Notes: a model not told the origin generated them from the letters alone. A DNA stretch of 64,000 nucleotides from Achromobacter deleyi (GCF_902859705.1 NZ_CADIJO010000015.1:97682-161681); one strand, 5' to 3'. Shown: positions 44,329-56,990, counted from the first letter of the stretch. Program-made: numbers and translations.

Positions 44329-44682
44329 ATGACCTCGCTTTCCTCCCTGATCGCCGCCACCGCGGCGGTGCTGGCTGTCTCTGCCACGCCGGCCATCGCG
44401 GCCGACCAGATCGTCGGCGCCAGCATCAAGCCCTTGCCGCTCTATGCCCAGCCGGGCGGCACGACCCCCGCGGCCAAGTCCGACGGGCAAGGCATGCCCT
44501 GGCCCGTGCTGGAAACCCGCGAAGAGTTCTACCGCGTCAAGGTGGACGGCGGCGACTATTGGGTGGACAGCATGCAGGTGCGCGTGTCGCGCAATTCTGC
44601 GGCCCAGTGCGGACCGGTGATCAAGCGCGTGCCCGGCCCCACGGGGTCCACCGCCGGCGCGGGCGAGAACGCCTGCCGCTGA
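44329..44682 (+). CDS. Small exported SH3-like protein
   Basis: 117 residues. Signal peptide about 1-24 (cleavage AIA-AD), then a short SH3b-like module: IKPLPLYAQPGG ... WPVLETREEFYRVKVDGGDYWVDSMQVRV, and a Gly/Thr tail with two cysteines. Bacterial SH3 modules commonly bind cell-wall or protein ligands in the periplasm. Placed 6 bp after the CHASE2 gene and 1 bp before the M48 gene, hence certainly co-translated. Confidence 0.75.
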   Translation: MTSLSSLIAATAAVLAVSATPAIAADQIVGASIKPLPLYAQPGGTTPAAKSDGQGMPWPVLETREEFYRVKVDGGDYWVDSMQVRVSRNSAAQCGPVIKRVPGPTGSTAGAGENACR

Positions 44683-44683
44683 C

Positions 44684-46270
44684 ATGCCGATGCCTACCCG
44701 ACACGCCTTGCGGCTCGCTCCCCTGACGTTGGCGCTGGCCCTGGCCGGCTGCGCCAATCTGCCCGGCGGCAGCACGTTTTCCGTCAAGACCGGCGAACTG
44801 CCGCCGCCGCCCACGGGCCGCCAGTGGCCGGATGCCGAACGCGATGCGCGCAACCAACGCGCCGCGCAGATGGGCCTGGTGTCCATGCCCGACATGCAGG
44901 CCTACCTGAACGGCCTGCTGGGCCGCATCAAGGAAGCCGCGGGCGTACCCGACTGGCCCGGCCGCGTCTACATCACCGCCTTGCCGGCCCTGGATGCCCA
45001 GAGCACCGGCGCGGGCAACATCTATCTGTCTATCGGCTGGCTGCAGTCGGCCGAATCCGAAGACGAGATCGTCGCGATCCTGTCCCACGAATTCGGCCAT
45101 GTCTACCTGGACTACCACCAGCTGGAATCCGCCAACGCCACCACCGACCAGGTCGCCACGCTGGCCGCGGTGGGCGTCGCGCTGGCGCAGAAAGCCGGCA
45201 GCGCTGCCGGCTGGAGCCCGGTCGACAGCGTGATTGCCTCGTACACGCTGGGCAAAGATGTGCTGATTCCCGCCTGGAGCCGCCAGCAGGAAGAAAACGC
45301 CGACCGCTTCGGCGCCACCGTCAGCCTGCGGCTGGGCTACTCGTACACGCAGGGCTTCAAGGCTTTCCTGGAACGGCAGGCTACCTGGGAGGCCGACAAC
45401 GCCACACTGCAGGAAGCCTCGCGCAAGCGCATGGTCGAACAGGTCAAGCAGGCGGCCGCGCAGGACACCCGCAAGCAGGCCGCCGCCAAGGGCAACACCA
45501 TCGCGCCGCTGACCGAAATGCAGGCCTCGCTGAGCGCCGGCATGGCCGGGGCGGGCGAAGACCTGCGCAATGGCCTGGACGACTTCTGGAAAAAGCTCAC
45601 GGTCAGCCACCCCAGCACCGAGGCCCGGCTGACGTCGCTGACGGCCCAGGTCACGCCGCTGATGGCCGGCAAGCCGCGGCCCGCGGCCACGACCGCGCCC
45701 TGGGACAAAGCCCGTGCGCAACGCCGCAGCGCCGCCACCCTGAAGAATTACCAGGCGGTCAATGCGGCCCAGCAAGCCTTGCAGGCGCAGGACTTTGCCC
45801 AGGCCCGCAAGCTTGCGGCGCAGGGCGCGTCCGGCCCCACCGCCCAGCACGCCCTGCCCTTGCTGACGCTGAGCCTGGCGCAAGGCGAATCCGGCAAGCC
45901 TGGCGCGCGCGCCAGCGCCTTGCTGGACCGCAACCTGCAGTCCGAAGGCGACCGCGCCTGGCAGATCTATGTCTTGCGCGCCAACACGCTGCTGGGCGCC
46001 GGCCAGCGCGGCCCAGCCACGACGGTGATGAACCAGGGATTCGACTACTTCAAGGATGCGGCGCTGGCCTGGCCGGAGGCTATCCGCTTCTACGGACAGG
46101 CCGACAGCTGGGACCGTGCGCGCAAGCTGGCGCAGGAATGCGGCTCGCGCTTTCCCACTCACGCCAGCGCGTGCAGCAAGGCGGCGCAAAGCCCCGCCGA
46201 GCAAGCCGAGGCCAAGCGCCGCGGCGAACAGAAGGCGCAGTCGCTGGTCGACAAGCTGTTCAAGAAGTGA
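44684..46270 (+). CDS. M48 family metallopeptidase lipoprotein, BepA-like
   Basis: 528 residues. Lipobox LAGC (Cys23), M48 zinc site HEFGH (135-139) with the ExxAD third ligand in RQQEENADRFG (about 203-207), then a long helical TPR-like C-terminus (residues ~345-500). BepA-type enzymes survey outer-membrane protein and LPS-transport assembly at the outer membrane. It ends the CHASE2-SH3-M48 group; convergent with ldcA. Confidence 0.88.
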   Translation: MPMPTRHALRLAPLTLALALAGCANLPGGSTFSVKTGELPPPPTGRQWPDAERDARNQRAAQMGLVSMPDMQAYLNGLLGRIKEAAGVPDWPGRVYITALPALDAQSTGAGNIYLSIGWLQSAESEDEIVAILSHEFGHVYLDYHQLESANATTDQVATLAAVGVALAQKAGSAAGWSPVDSVIASYTLGKDVLIPAWSRQQEENADRFGATVSLRLGYSYTQGFKAFLERQATWEADNATLQEASRKRMVEQVKQAAAQDTRKQAAAKGNTIAPLTEMQASLSAGMAGAGEDLRNGLDDFWKKLTVSHPSTEARLTSLTAQVTPLMAGKPRPAATTAPWDKARAQRRSAATLKNYQAVNAAQQALQAQDFAQARKLAAQGASGPTAQHALPLLTLSLAQGESGKPGARASALLDRNLQSEGDRAWQIYVLRANTLLGAGQRGPATTVMNQGFDYFKDAALAWPEAIRFYGQADSWDRARKLAQECGSRFPTHASACSKAAQSPAEQAEAKRRGEQKAQSLVDKLFKK

Positions 46271-46307
46271 TGTGAAGTGACGGGCCGGGCGCCGTGCCCG
46301 GCTCGCC

Positions 46308-48632
<2,325 letters not shown>

Positions 48633-48738
48633 GGATATGCGTAAGTAAGGGCGACAGCCGCCATTTTGCCTGAATGTGGCGGCTGTCGCCCTCAAGGGGA
48701 TGCCATGAGACCGTTATGAGCCGGTCAGGCTGTCTTCA

Positions 48739-49239
48739 TCAGCGCATCGGCGCGGGCGGCGGCGGGGCCATGCCCGGGGCGGGGGCCATGCCGGGAGCCG
48801 GCGCCATGCCCGGGGCCGGCGGCGCCGGCGGCACGGTATTGGCCGGCACCTGGATCACGGTTTCACGCAGCACGCCGCCGCCCTGCACGCTGCCGCGCAC
48901 CTGGGTGGGTTGCGTCATGCCGGTGATGCAGTCCTGGCGGGAATCGGCCGGCAAGCGATTGCAGCGGTCGATCATGTTCTGCTGATGCTGCTCGGCGGTG
49001 CCGTCGCTGAGCTGCTTGCGGTTGGCTTCCTGGCGCGCCGCGCCGGCTTCGCGCATGCACGCGGCACGGTCCTGGCCGGTGCTGCCGTTCTTGCAAGCCG
49101 CCACATCCTGTTCGTATTGCGCCTGGATGCCCGCGCGGCCGATCGGGTCGGCCGCCTGGACCGCTCCGGCGGCCAGCATCAGGCCCGCCGCGCAAAGGGA
49201 TGCCGCAAGGCGTTTGGTATGCATGGGACGTACATTCAT
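48739..49239 (-). CDS. Small exported protein with a Pro-Gly-Met repeat tail
   Basis: 166 residues. Signal peptide about 1-29 (cleavage VQA-AD), an alpha-helical mid part with paired cysteines (DVAACKNGSTGQDRAACMREAG, RCNRLPADSRQDCITGM) and a C-terminal tail in which APGMAP is repeated three to four times. Similar short periplasmic proteins are common in this order and unnamed. ATG at 49239 has AAGGAGCT. Function unknown. Confidence 0.78.
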   Translation of the reverse strand: MNVRPMHTKRLAASLCAAGLMLAAGAVQAADPIGRAGIQAQYEQDVAACKNGSTGQDRAACMREAGAARQEANRKQLSDGTAEQHQQNMIDRCNRLPADSRQDCITGMTQPTQVRGSVQGGGVLRETVIQVPANTVPPAPPAPGMAPAPGMAPAPGMAPPPPAPMR

Positions 49240-49390
49240 GGTCAGCTCCTTAAAGAGATTGAACCCGAACGGTGCGGCCTCGAAAGACCCGACACCGTTT
49301 GCTTGATACAACTATCCCACGATGCCTCAAAGGGGACATGTCAGGCAAGCCATAAACGTAAGCCTAAGTATCAGATGCTGCGACGCAAAA

Positions 49391-49732
49391 TCAGCGCGCG
49401 TCCAGATCGGCATCCGCGCGGGTCAGGCGATTACGGTAGGTGGCCGCGCGCATCAGCAGCATTGCCGTCACCGGCGAAGACACCACCAGCAGCAGCGTGA
49501 TGATCACTTCGTGAAACACCGGCCGCCCCGCCATCGACGAAAACACCAGGATGGACGCGGCCAGCACGCTGCCGCAACCCAGGGTGTTGCCCAGCGTCGG
49601 CGCATGGATGCGGGCGTAGAACGAGCGGAACCGCAACAGGCCCGCCGAGCCGGTCAAGGCCAGCAGGCCGCCCAGCACCAGGAGAATGCTGGCCGGAATG
49701 CTTGCCCACAGGGGGATGGGGGTTTCGATCAT
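49391..49732 (-). CDS. mnhG: Mrp antiporter subunit G
   Basis: 113 residues, three membrane helices (IPASILLVLGGLLALTGSAGLLRF, TLGNTLGCGSVLAASILVF, IITLLLVVSSPVTAMLLMRAA). The family core RFRSFYARIHAPTLGNTLG is intact. Last gene of the Mrp operon; its ATG overlaps the F-subunit stop (ATGA). Confidence 0.92.
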   Translation of the reverse strand: MIETPIPLWASIPASILLVLGGLLALTGSAGLLRFRSFYARIHAPTLGNTLGCGSVLAASILVFSSMAGRPVFHEVIITLLLVVSSPVTAMLLMRAATYRNRLTRADADLDAR

Positions 49733-50025
49733 GGCTCGATCACCTCGCCGCGCAACAGGAAGCGGGCCATGGCGGTGGACCCGACAAAGCCGAACAGCGC
49801 AATCAAGAGTGCGATATCGAAATACACCGACGTGCCCGAACGGATGCCGAACACCAGCATCGTCAGCATGCCGTTGATATACAGCGTGTCCAGCGCCAGC
49901 ACGCGGTCTTGCGCGGTGGGGCCGCGCAACAGTCGGATGGCGGCGAACACCATGCCCAGCGCGAAGCACACCAGGGCAAAGGACGCCGCCAGGTACAAGA
50001 CGTTGTTCATCAGTATGGCGTTCAT
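49729..50025 (-). CDS. mnhF: Mrp antiporter subunit F
   Basis: 98 residues, three helices; RLLRGPTAQDRVLALDTLYINGMLTML is the family signature. ATG overlaps the E-subunit stop (ATGA) and its own stop overlaps the G start. Confidence 0.92.
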   Translation of the reverse strand: MNAILMNNVLYLAASFALVCFALGMVFAAIRLLRGPTAQDRVLALDTLYINGMLTMLVFGIRSGTSVYFDIALLIALFGFVGSTAMARFLLRGEVIEP

Positions 50026-50504
50026 TCAAAGATCTCCATCAAGGGGCGCTCGTAGCGGTCTTGCACCAGGCGGATCCAGTCGTCTTCGTTCTGCAGGTCC
50101 AGCACGTGCAGCTTGAGACGATGGTCGTCGGTCAGGTCGACCCACACGGTGCCCGGCGTGTAGGTGACGATGCAGGCCAGCATGGCCAGGCCGTGGGGCT
50201 CGCGCATGGTCAGCGGAATCATGATGAAGCCGGGCGAAAAATCATTGCGCCGCGGGTTCAGGATGAGTTTGGCCACCGCGATGTTGGACTTGATGATGTC
50301 CACCGTGACGTGCAGGAACAGCGGAATCACCTTCCACAGGCGCCGCGGCTTGGCGCGCAAGGGGCGCAGGCGCGAGGCCGCCCAGGTGAACCACAGCGCC
50401 AGGGCAATTCCCAGGGCGATCTGTCCGGCCGACAGGCTTTCGTTCAGCACCAGCCACAGGACGAACAGGAAGACGGGCAGGAAAAGGAAGTAAAGGCGGC
50501 GCAT
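50022..50504 (-). CDS. mnhE: Mrp antiporter subunit E
   Basis: 160 residues: two or three N-terminal helices, then the soluble domain with KSNIAVAKLILNPR and IVTYTPGTVWVDLTDDHRLKLHVLD. Starts at the last base of the D-subunit stop (TGATG). Required for assembly of the antiporter. Confidence 0.92.
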   Translation of the reverse strand: MRRLYFLFLPVFLFVLWLVLNESLSAGQIALGIALALWFTWAASRLRPLRAKPRRLWKVIPLFLHVTVDIIKSNIAVAKLILNPRRNDFSPGFIMIPLTMREPHGLAMLACIVTYTPGTVWVDLTDDHRLKLHVLDLQNEDDWIRLVQDRYERPLMEIFE

Positions 50505-52135
50505 CAGCTTCCTCCCGGGGTGGCGCGCACCGTCTGCGCAGACATGACGGCTTCGATGTAGCGGGTGGGTTGGTCCAGCGAGCGGGCGGCGTCGTCCAGG
50601 TAGGCCGACACCGGGCCCGCGCCGGCCGCCAGGCCCACGCAGAGCAGCAGCAAGATGGCAACCGGCCCCGCTTCGATCACGCGCAGGCGCGGCGTGCTGC
50701 GGTCGTCGCTGGCCCAGAACACGCGGATGCCGGTACGGCCCAGGCCGATCAGCCCGGCCAGGCCGGACACCAGCACCGCTGCCACGAGGATCCAGGCGTC
50801 CATGGGCGGCGCCGATTCGTTGGCGGCCGACACCGCGGCCGACAGCAGCGAGAACTTGGCTACGAAGCCCGACAGCGGCGGCAGGCCGGTCACGAGCAAG
50901 GCGCAACAGATGAAGGCCAGGCCCAGGAACGCCATGGCGGCCGGAATGGCCACGCCCACCACGTCGTCGGACCGATTGACCGAGGTGGGGTCATCCAGGT
51001 CGAAGGCGTCGAGCGTGACCGCCAGCACGTTGGCGCCGAAGCTGCGCGTGCGTTCGATCAGTTCGGCCAAGAGGAAGAACGCGCCCGTGGTCAGCACCGA
51101 GCTGATCAGATAGAACAGCGCCGGCCCGGTCAGCGTCACGCCGGGCATGCCCAGCGCGGTCAGCAGCGTGCCGGCCGAGACGATGACGCAGTACCCCACC
51201 ATCTTTTCCAGCTGCTGGGTGGCGAGCAGGCCCAGGCCGCCGAACAGCAGCGTGGCCAGGCCGGCGGCGAACATCCAGTCCAGGCTGAACGCAGCCGGTG
51301 CGCCGGTGGGCAGCAGCAGCGAGCCGATGCGCAGCAGCGCGTAGATGCCGACCTTGGTCATGATCGAGAACATGGCCGCGATCGGCGCGCTGGCCGAGCC
51401 ATAGCCCTTGACCAGCCAGAAGTTCAGCGGCCACGCTCCGGCCTTGACCAGGAAGGCCACGCCCAGGATGGCGGCGCCGGCCTCGAACAGCATGCGGTCG
51501 GCGCCGGTCAGGTTGCCCGCGCGCAGTGCCAGGTCGGCCATGTTGAGCGTGCCGGTCACGCCGTAGATCAGCGCAATGCTGATCAGCAACAGGAATGACG
51601 CGACCAGGTTGACCGCGATGTACTGCAGGCCGGCGCTGACGCGCGCCACGCCCGAGCCATGCAGCAGCAGGCCGTAGGATGCCGCCAGCAGGACCTCGAA
51701 GAACACGAACAGATTGAACAGGTCGCCGGTCAGGAAGGCGCCGTTCAGGCCCATCAGGAGGAACTGGAACAGCGAATGGAAATGCACGCCCGCACGGTCC
51801 CAGCGGGCCAGCGAATACGTGAGCGTGGCCAGGCCCAGCACCGCGGTCAGCGTCAGCATGACGGCGGCCAGGCGGTCGACCACCAGCACGATGCCGAACG
51901 GCGCGGGCCAGTCGCCCACCAGGTAGACGCCGACGCCGTCGGGCCAGACGCCCGGCACCGCGCCGCCGGCCACGGCCAGCAGCGCAATGGCCCAGACCAG
52001 TTGGGCCAGCGTCGAGACCGTGGCGATGGCGCCGCGCGTGTAGCGGCTGGTATCGGCCAGCAGCAGCATCACGGCGCCGGCCAGCAGCGGCGTGATGATG
52101 GGCAATACAGGAAGATGTTGAAGCCAGAAACTCAA
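50504..52135 (-). CDS. mnhD: Mrp antiporter subunit D (NuoM/N-like)
   Basis: 543 residues with about 14 helices; proton-translocating antiporter-like subunit with LLMGLNGAFLTGDLFNLFVFFEVLLAASYGLLL and VKAGAWPLNFWLVKGYGSASAPIAA. Conserved Glu and Lys residues for proton transfer are in these segments. Overlaps C by ATGA. Confidence 0.93.
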   Translation of the reverse strand: MSFWLQHLPVLPIITPLLAGAVMLLLADTSRYTRGAIATVSTLAQLVWAIALLAVAGGAVPGVWPDGVGVYLVGDWPAPFGIVLVVDRLAAVMLTLTAVLGLATLTYSLARWDRAGVHFHSLFQFLLMGLNGAFLTGDLFNLFVFFEVLLAASYGLLLHGSGVARVSAGLQYIAVNLVASFLLLISIALIYGVTGTLNMADLALRAGNLTGADRMLFEAGAAILGVAFLVKAGAWPLNFWLVKGYGSASAPIAAMFSIMTKVGIYALLRIGSLLLPTGAPAAFSLDWMFAAGLATLLFGGLGLLATQQLEKMVGYCVIVSAGTLLTALGMPGVTLTGPALFYLISSVLTTGAFFLLAELIERTRSFGANVLAVTLDAFDLDDPTSVNRSDDVVGVAIPAAMAFLGLAFICCALLVTGLPPLSGFVAKFSLLSAAVSAANESAPPMDAWILVAAVLVSGLAGLIGLGRTGIRVFWASDDRSTPRLRVIEAGPVAILLLLCVGLAAGAGPVSAYLDDAARSLDQPTRYIEAVMSAQTVRATPGGS

Positions 52136-52476
52136 GATTGGGACTCCCGTCCATCGACGTGGTCAGTGCCCGTCAAGCCGCGCGAGGCCAGCAGCACCAC
52201 CAGGAACAGCGCGGTGGTGGCGAAACCGATGACGATAGCCGTCAGCACCAGCGCCTGCGGCAGCGGATCGGCGTGCCAGGAAGGATCTTTGATCATGGCC
52301 GGGTCGATCACCGGCGGGCGGCCAGACTTGAGCCGGCCCATGCCGAAGATGAACAGGTTGACCGCGTAGGAGACCAGCGACAGGCCCATGATGAACTGGA
52401 ACGTCCGTGGCCGCAGCAGCAGCCAGACGCCCGAGCCCGCCAAGACGCCGATCGCGACGGCGTAAATCAATTCCAT
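52132..52476 (-). CDS. mnhC: Mrp antiporter subunit C (NuoK-like)
   Basis: 114 residues, three helices, NuoK-like: GVWLLLRPRTFQFIMGLSLVSYAVNLFIF and DPLPQALVLTAIVIGFATTALFLV. Start overlaps the A-subunit stop by one base (TGATG). Confidence 0.92.
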   Translation of the reverse strand: MELIYAVAIGVLAGSGVWLLLRPRTFQFIMGLSLVSYAVNLFIFGMGRLKSGRPPVIDPAMIKDPSWHADPLPQALVLTAIVIGFATTALFLVVLLASRGLTGTDHVDGRESQS

Positions 52477-55391
52477 CAGGCTTCCCCCGTTTGTGCGGCG
52501 GCTGCCTGGCTTTCGGCGGCCGCCTTGCGTTGCGCGCGCAGCGATTGGTGAGCCAGCGCCACCAGCACCAGCACGGTGGACCCGACCACCAGCATGTAGA
52601 CGCCCAGGTCGAAGAGCAGCACGCTGGACAGGTGCACGTGGCCCACCAGCGGCAAAGCGATGTCCCAGGCCAGCGCGGCCAGGAACGGTTTGTAGGCCAG
52701 CCAGGCCGTGACGGCGGCGGCGCCGGCGAACAGCAGGCCGATGCCGATCCAGTTCTGCGGGTTCAGGCGGCTGCGCGATTCCACCCAGTACACCCCGCCC
52801 ACCATGTATTGCAGGATCACGGCGGTGGCGAAGATGAGGCCGCCGACGAAGCCGCCGCCCGGCTGGTTGTGGCCGCGCAGCAGGAAATACACCGAGATCA
52901 GCGCGGCCGTGGGCAGCAGCAGGCGCACCAGCACGGTCGGCACCATCATCGAGCCCTTGGGCACGAGGGCCTTGATGTCGGGCGCGGCCGGCACGGGGCC
53001 GTCCTGGTCGATCTGCTGGCGCGGCAGGTCGGCGCTTTCGGCGGCGGGCCGGAAGCGGCGCAACAGCGCGTAGACCGTCAGGGCCACGATGCCCAGCACC
53101 GTGATTTCGCCAAAGGTATCGAAGCCGCGGAAATCGACCAGGATCACGTTGACCACGTTGGTGCCGCCGCCATCGGGCAGCGCCCGGTCGACGAAATAGG
53201 ACGAAATGGTGTCGCCTTGCGGGCGCACCAGCACCGCGTAGGCCAGCGCGGCCATGCCGGTGCCGGCGGCGGTCGCCATCAGCAGGTCGCGCAGCCGGCG
53301 GCCGCGGGCGCGCAGCGTGGCGCCCAGGCCTTCTTCTTCGTCCTGCTCGATACGGCGCGGCAGCCAGCGCAGGCCCAGCAGCAACAGCACCAGCGTCACG
53401 ACTTCCACCGACAGCTGCGTCAGCGCCAGGTCGGGCGCCGAGAACCAGACGAAGGTCAGGCAGGTGACCAGGCCCGCGCCGCCAGCCAGGGCCAGCGACG
53501 CCAGGCGGTGGTACTTGGCCTGATAGGCGGCGGCTACGGCGCAGACGCAGCCGACCAGCCACAGCAATGCAAAGGCCGGGTCGACATCCGCCATGCGGCC
53601 GGTGCCTTCCAGCCAGCCCCCTGCCCTAAGCGGCAGCCAGGCCACGAACAGCGTGCCCAGCACGATCAGCAGCATCTGCACCTGCAGGCGCGACGAGGCC
53701 AGCCAGCGCAGCAGCCAGGCGGCCGCCACGCTGGAGCCGTCCAGCAGCGTCTCGAACGACCGGCGGCCATCGAGCCGGTAGATGAACGGCACGCGGCCCG
53801 GGTTGGCGCGCTGGTGCGCGCGCAGCGCCAGGTACAGCACCACACCCGAGGTCATGGCCACGAAGCTCATGACCAGCGGCAGGTTCACGCCGTGCCAGAC
53901 CGACAGGCTGTACTCGGGCATGTCGTTGCCCAGGATGCTTTGCGCGGCGGTGGCCAGGAACGGCCCCAGGGTCACGCCCGGCAGGATACCGACCAGCAGG
54001 CAGATCAGCACCAGCAATGCGCTGGGAAACAGCATCCAGCGCGGCGGCTCGTGCGGGGCGCGCGGCAGGTCGGTGGCCGGCGGGCCGAAGAACACCTGCA
54101 GGATGAAGCGCAGCGAATACGCCACGCTGAAGGCCCCCGCCACCGTGGCCGCCAGCGGCAGCCCCATGCGCGTGACCCAGTCGCCGCTGACGAAGGTGGT
54201 CTCGGCGAAGAACATTTCCTTGGAGATGAAGCCGTTGAGCAGCGGCACCCCGGCCATGGACGCCGCCGCCACCATCGCCAGGGTCGCCGTGATCGGCATG
54301 GCCTTGTACAGGCCCGACAGGCGGTTCAGGTCGCGGGTGCCGGTTTCGTGGTCGACAATGCCGGCCGCCATGAAGAGCGAGGCCTTGAAGGTGGCGTGGT
54401 TGACCATGTGGAACACCGCCGCCACCAGCGCCAGCGAGCTGTTCAGGCCCAGCAGCAGCGTGATCAGGCCCAGGTGGCTGATGGTGGAATACGCCAGCAC
54501 CCCTTTCATGTCCTGCTGGAAAATGGCCGCGTAGCCGCCCAGCACCAGGGTGATGAGGCCCGCGCCGCCGATGATCCAGAACCATTCGTCGGTGCCGGCC
54601 AGCACCGGCCAGAAGCGCGCCAGCAGGAACACCCCGGCCTTCACCATGGTGGCCGAGTGCAGGTAGGCCGACACCGGGGTGGGCGCGGCCATGGCGTTGG
54701 GCAGCCAGAAATGGAACGGGAACTGCGCGCTCTTGGTCAGTGCGCCCAGCGCCACCAGCACCAGCACGGCCGGATACCAGGGATCGGCGCGCACCAGGTC
54801 GCCCGAGGCCAGCACGCGGTCCATGTCATAGCTGCCGACGATATGGCCCAGGATGAGCACGCCGGCCAGCAGACAGAGCCCGCCCGCGCCCGTGACCGTC
54901 AGCGCCATGCGCGCGCCGCGGCGGGCGTCCAGCCGGTGATGCCAGTAGGCGATCAGCATGAACGAGGCCAGGCTGGTCATTTCCCAGAACATGACCAGCT
55001 GGATCAGGTTGCCCGACAGCACCACGCCCAGCATGGCGGCCATGAAAGCCTGGAAAAACGAGAAAAAGCGCGGCACCGGGTCTTCCGGCGACATGTAGTA
55101 GCGCGCATACAGCACCACCAGCGCGCCCATGCCCGAGACGATCAGGGCAAACAGCCAGGCATAGCCGTCCATGCGCAGCGAGAACTGCAGCCCCAGCGCG
55201 GGCGCCCAGGGCATGTCCACGCGGATGACGCCGCCGTTGGCGACTTGAGGATAGAGGCTGCCCACCAGAACCGCGCACGTCAGGGCGATGATGCCCGCCA
55301 ACCAGGCCTCGGCATTGCGGGCATTGGAAGGCAGCAGCGCGGCGCACAGGCTGCCGGCGAACGGCAGAGCGAGGATCAGTATCAGCGACAT
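52476..55391 (-). CDS. mnhA: Mrp antiporter subunit A fused to subunit B
   Basis: 971 residues. Residues ~1-760 are the NuoL-like subunit A ([27 protein letters not shown] region, [25 protein letters not shown], proton-transfer Lys/His); the last ~200 ([46 protein letters not shown]) are subunit B. Fusion of A and B is typical of group 2 Mrp/Pha operons. The six-gene order AB-C-D-E-F-G gives a complete Na+(K+)/H+ antiporter. ATG at 55391 is the family start; the frame is open to 55529. Confidence 0.92.
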   Translation of the reverse strand: MSLILILALPFAGSLCAALLPSNARNAEAWLAGIIALTCAVLVGSLYPQVANGGVIRVDMPWAPALGLQFSLRMDGYAWLFALIVSGMGALVVLYARYYMSPEDPVPRFFSFFQAFMAAMLGVVLSGNLIQLVMFWEMTSLASFMLIAYWHHRLDARRGARMALTVTGAGGLCLLAGVLILGHIVGSYDMDRVLASGDLVRADPWYPAVLVLVALGALTKSAQFPFHFWLPNAMAAPTPVSAYLHSATMVKAGVFLLARFWPVLAGTDEWFWIIGGAGLITLVLGGYAAIFQQDMKGVLAYSTISHLGLITLLLGLNSSLALVAAVFHMVNHATFKASLFMAAGIVDHETGTRDLNRLSGLYKAMPITATLAMVAAASMAGVPLLNGFISKEMFFAETTFVSGDWVTRMGLPLAATVAGAFSVAYSLRFILQVFFGPPATDLPRAPHEPPRWMLFPSALLVLICLLVGILPGVTLGPFLATAAQSILGNDMPEYSLSVWHGVNLPLVMSFVAMTSGVVLYLALRAHQRANPGRVPFIYRLDGRRSFETLLDGSSVAAAWLLRWLASSRLQVQMLLIVLGTLFVAWLPLRAGGWLEGTGRMADVDPAFALLWLVGCVCAVAAAYQAKYHRLASLALAGGAGLVTCLTFVWFSAPDLALTQLSVEVVTLVLLLLGLRWLPRRIEQDEEEGLGATLRARGRRLRDLLMATAAGTGMAALAYAVLVRPQGDTISSYFVDRALPDGGGTNVVNVILVDFRGFDTFGEITVLGIVALTVYALLRRFRPAAESADLPRQQIDQDGPVPAAPDIKALVPKGSMMVPTVLVRLLLPTAALISVYFLLRGHNQPGGGFVGGLIFATAVILQYMVGGVYWVESRSRLNPQNWIGIGLLFAGAAAVTAWLAYKPFLAALAWDIALPLVGHVHLSSVLLFDLGVYMLVVGSTVLVLVALAHQSLRAQRKAAAESQAAAAQTGEA

Positions 55392-55945
55392 GGCGTTCCG
55401 AGAATGTCCGGGCCCCCTCCCGCCAGCGCAAGCAGCGAGAGACGAAACAGACCGGGGATTGAAAAACGGACGGAACCCTGGCCCGGTGCGTCGCTGCACT
55501 ACACGTTGCCCCGTGGGGACATCAACCAACGCCCATTGAACGGCGCAGACAGAAACAAACGCAATAGTTTTCTTGCAAGACCGGCCAAGAATCTCATCCG
55601 AAAAATATCAGATTCTTGTAAGTTATGCAGAGATTTATGCGCGTACCGGGCTAAAGACGACACGATCGCTGCGCAATCATTGCGCATGCGTTCTGGCCCC
55701 GATAGCGTTCAAGTTCTTGTCAGCATACGTTTTTTCCGGCTTCGGCCCCTATTTTCGGGGACCTTGCAAGCCGGGATAAATACCCCCACGGCGGGCGGGG
55801 GAATCCCGATTGACCCGCTGGCTGGAACTGTGTGGAATGGCGCCCACGAAGCGTCGGCCTGGCCAGAATCCGAGCCAGGCGCGCTTCACCGACGCCGGCC
55901 ATCGAAGCCGGCCGGCTCGGATTTCAAAAAATATGGAGAAGACTC
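55392..55945. other. Divergent regulatory region between Mrp operon and Bug gene
   Basis: 554 bp, partly AT-rich. Elements: AAGAATCT (55587-55594) with AGATTCTT (55610-55617), an 8-bp inverted repeat; the 17-bp palindrome TGCGCAAT-C-ATTGCGCA (55670-55686); and a CCCC/GGGG hairpin near 55747-55760. No gene seen. Promoters for both directions must lie here. Confidence 0.6.
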
Positions 55946-56932
55946 TTGACCGTGCTGTCCCAAGCCAAGGCCGTCCTGGCCGCCGCCATCGCAGGCGTCT
56001 GCTTTAGTTCCGCCGTACAGGCCGCCGATGCCTACCCCAACCGCCCCATCCGCCTGATCGTGCCGTTCGCGGCCGGCGGCACCACCGACATCGTCGCGCG
56101 CGTCGTGGCCGAAGGCCTGGGCCGCGAGCTTGGCCAGGCCGTGGTCGTGGAAAACCGCGGCGGCGGCGGCGGCTCGATCGGCGCCGACGCCCTGGCGCGC
56201 TCCACCCCCGACGGCTACACGCTGGGCGTGGCTACCGTCAGCACCATGGCCACCAACCCGGCCACCAACCCCAAGAACCCGTACAACCCGCTCAAGGATT
56301 TCGCGCCCATCACCAATATGGTGAATGTGCCTAACGTGCTGACGGTGAACCCCGCGGTACCCGCCAAGTCGTTGACCGAGTTCGTCGCCCTGCTCAAGGC
56401 CAACCCGGGCAAGTACAGCTATGCCTCGTCGGGCGCGGGCGGCATCGGCCACCTGGACGGCGAACTGTTCAAGTCCCTGACCCAGACCGACATGGTGCAC
56501 GTGCCCTACCGCGGTTCGGGCCCGGCCCTGAACGACGTGATCGCCGGCCAGGTCAACGCCCAGTTCGACAACCTGCCCTCGTCCATGCCCCACATCCAGG
56601 CCGGCAAGCTGCGCGCCCTGGCCGTGGCCGCGCCCAGCCGCCTGCCCACCCTGCCGGACGTGCCCACGTTCAAGGAAGGCGGCCTGCCGGAAATGGACAA
56701 CATGGCCTGGTACGGCCTGGTCGCCCCCGCCGGCACGCCCCAGGCCGTGATCGACCGCATCCACGACGCCACCGTCAAGGCGCTGAAGGATCCGAAGATC
56801 ATCCAGCGCCTGGCCGACGGCGGTTCGCTGGTGGACGGCAATACGCCGGCCGAGTACGCGGCGCAGATCAAGCGTGAATTGGAGCTGCGCCAACGCATCG
56901 CCAAGGAACGCAACATCCAGTCGACGAATTAA
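55946..56932 (+). CDS. Bug/TctC family tripartite tricarboxylate-type solute-binding protein
   Basis: 328 residues with a signal peptide (cleavage VQA-AD near residue 27) and the Bug fold: YPNRPIRLIVPFAAGGTTDIVARVVAEGLG, VVENRGGGGGSIGADALARS, HVPYRGSGPALNDVIAGQV. The TTG at 55946 has GGAG seven bases upstream; a GTG at 55952 is the alternative. Hundreds of such proteins exist in Bordetella/Achromobacter, usually orphans that bind carboxylates or amides; no membrane partners are adjacent. Confidence 0.9.
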   Translation: MTVLSQAKAVLAAAIAGVCFSSAVQAADAYPNRPIRLIVPFAAGGTTDIVARVVAEGLGRELGQAVVVENRGGGGGSIGADALARSTPDGYTLGVATVSTMATNPATNPKNPYNPLKDFAPITNMVNVPNVLTVNPAVPAKSLTEFVALLKANPGKYSYASSGAGGIGHLDGELFKSLTQTDMVHVPYRGSGPALNDVIAGQVNAQFDNLPSSMPHIQAGKLRALAVAAPSRLPTLPDVPTFKEGGLPEMDNMAWYGLVAPAGTPQAVIDRIHDATVKALKDPKIIQRLADGGSLVDGNTPAEYAAQIKRELELRQRIAKERNIQSTN

Positions 56933-56990
56933 GGCTGGCTGGCCAGGCTCAGCTCCCTGTAGAGCTGGGACGTGGTGAAAACCGCAGATA

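Noticed and set aside
52407..55949. 1180-codon frame antisense to the Mrp genes
   Set aside because: His/Gln/Arg-rich nonsense composition typical of the antisense frame of GC-rich membrane-protein genes; the sense genes have clear family motifs.
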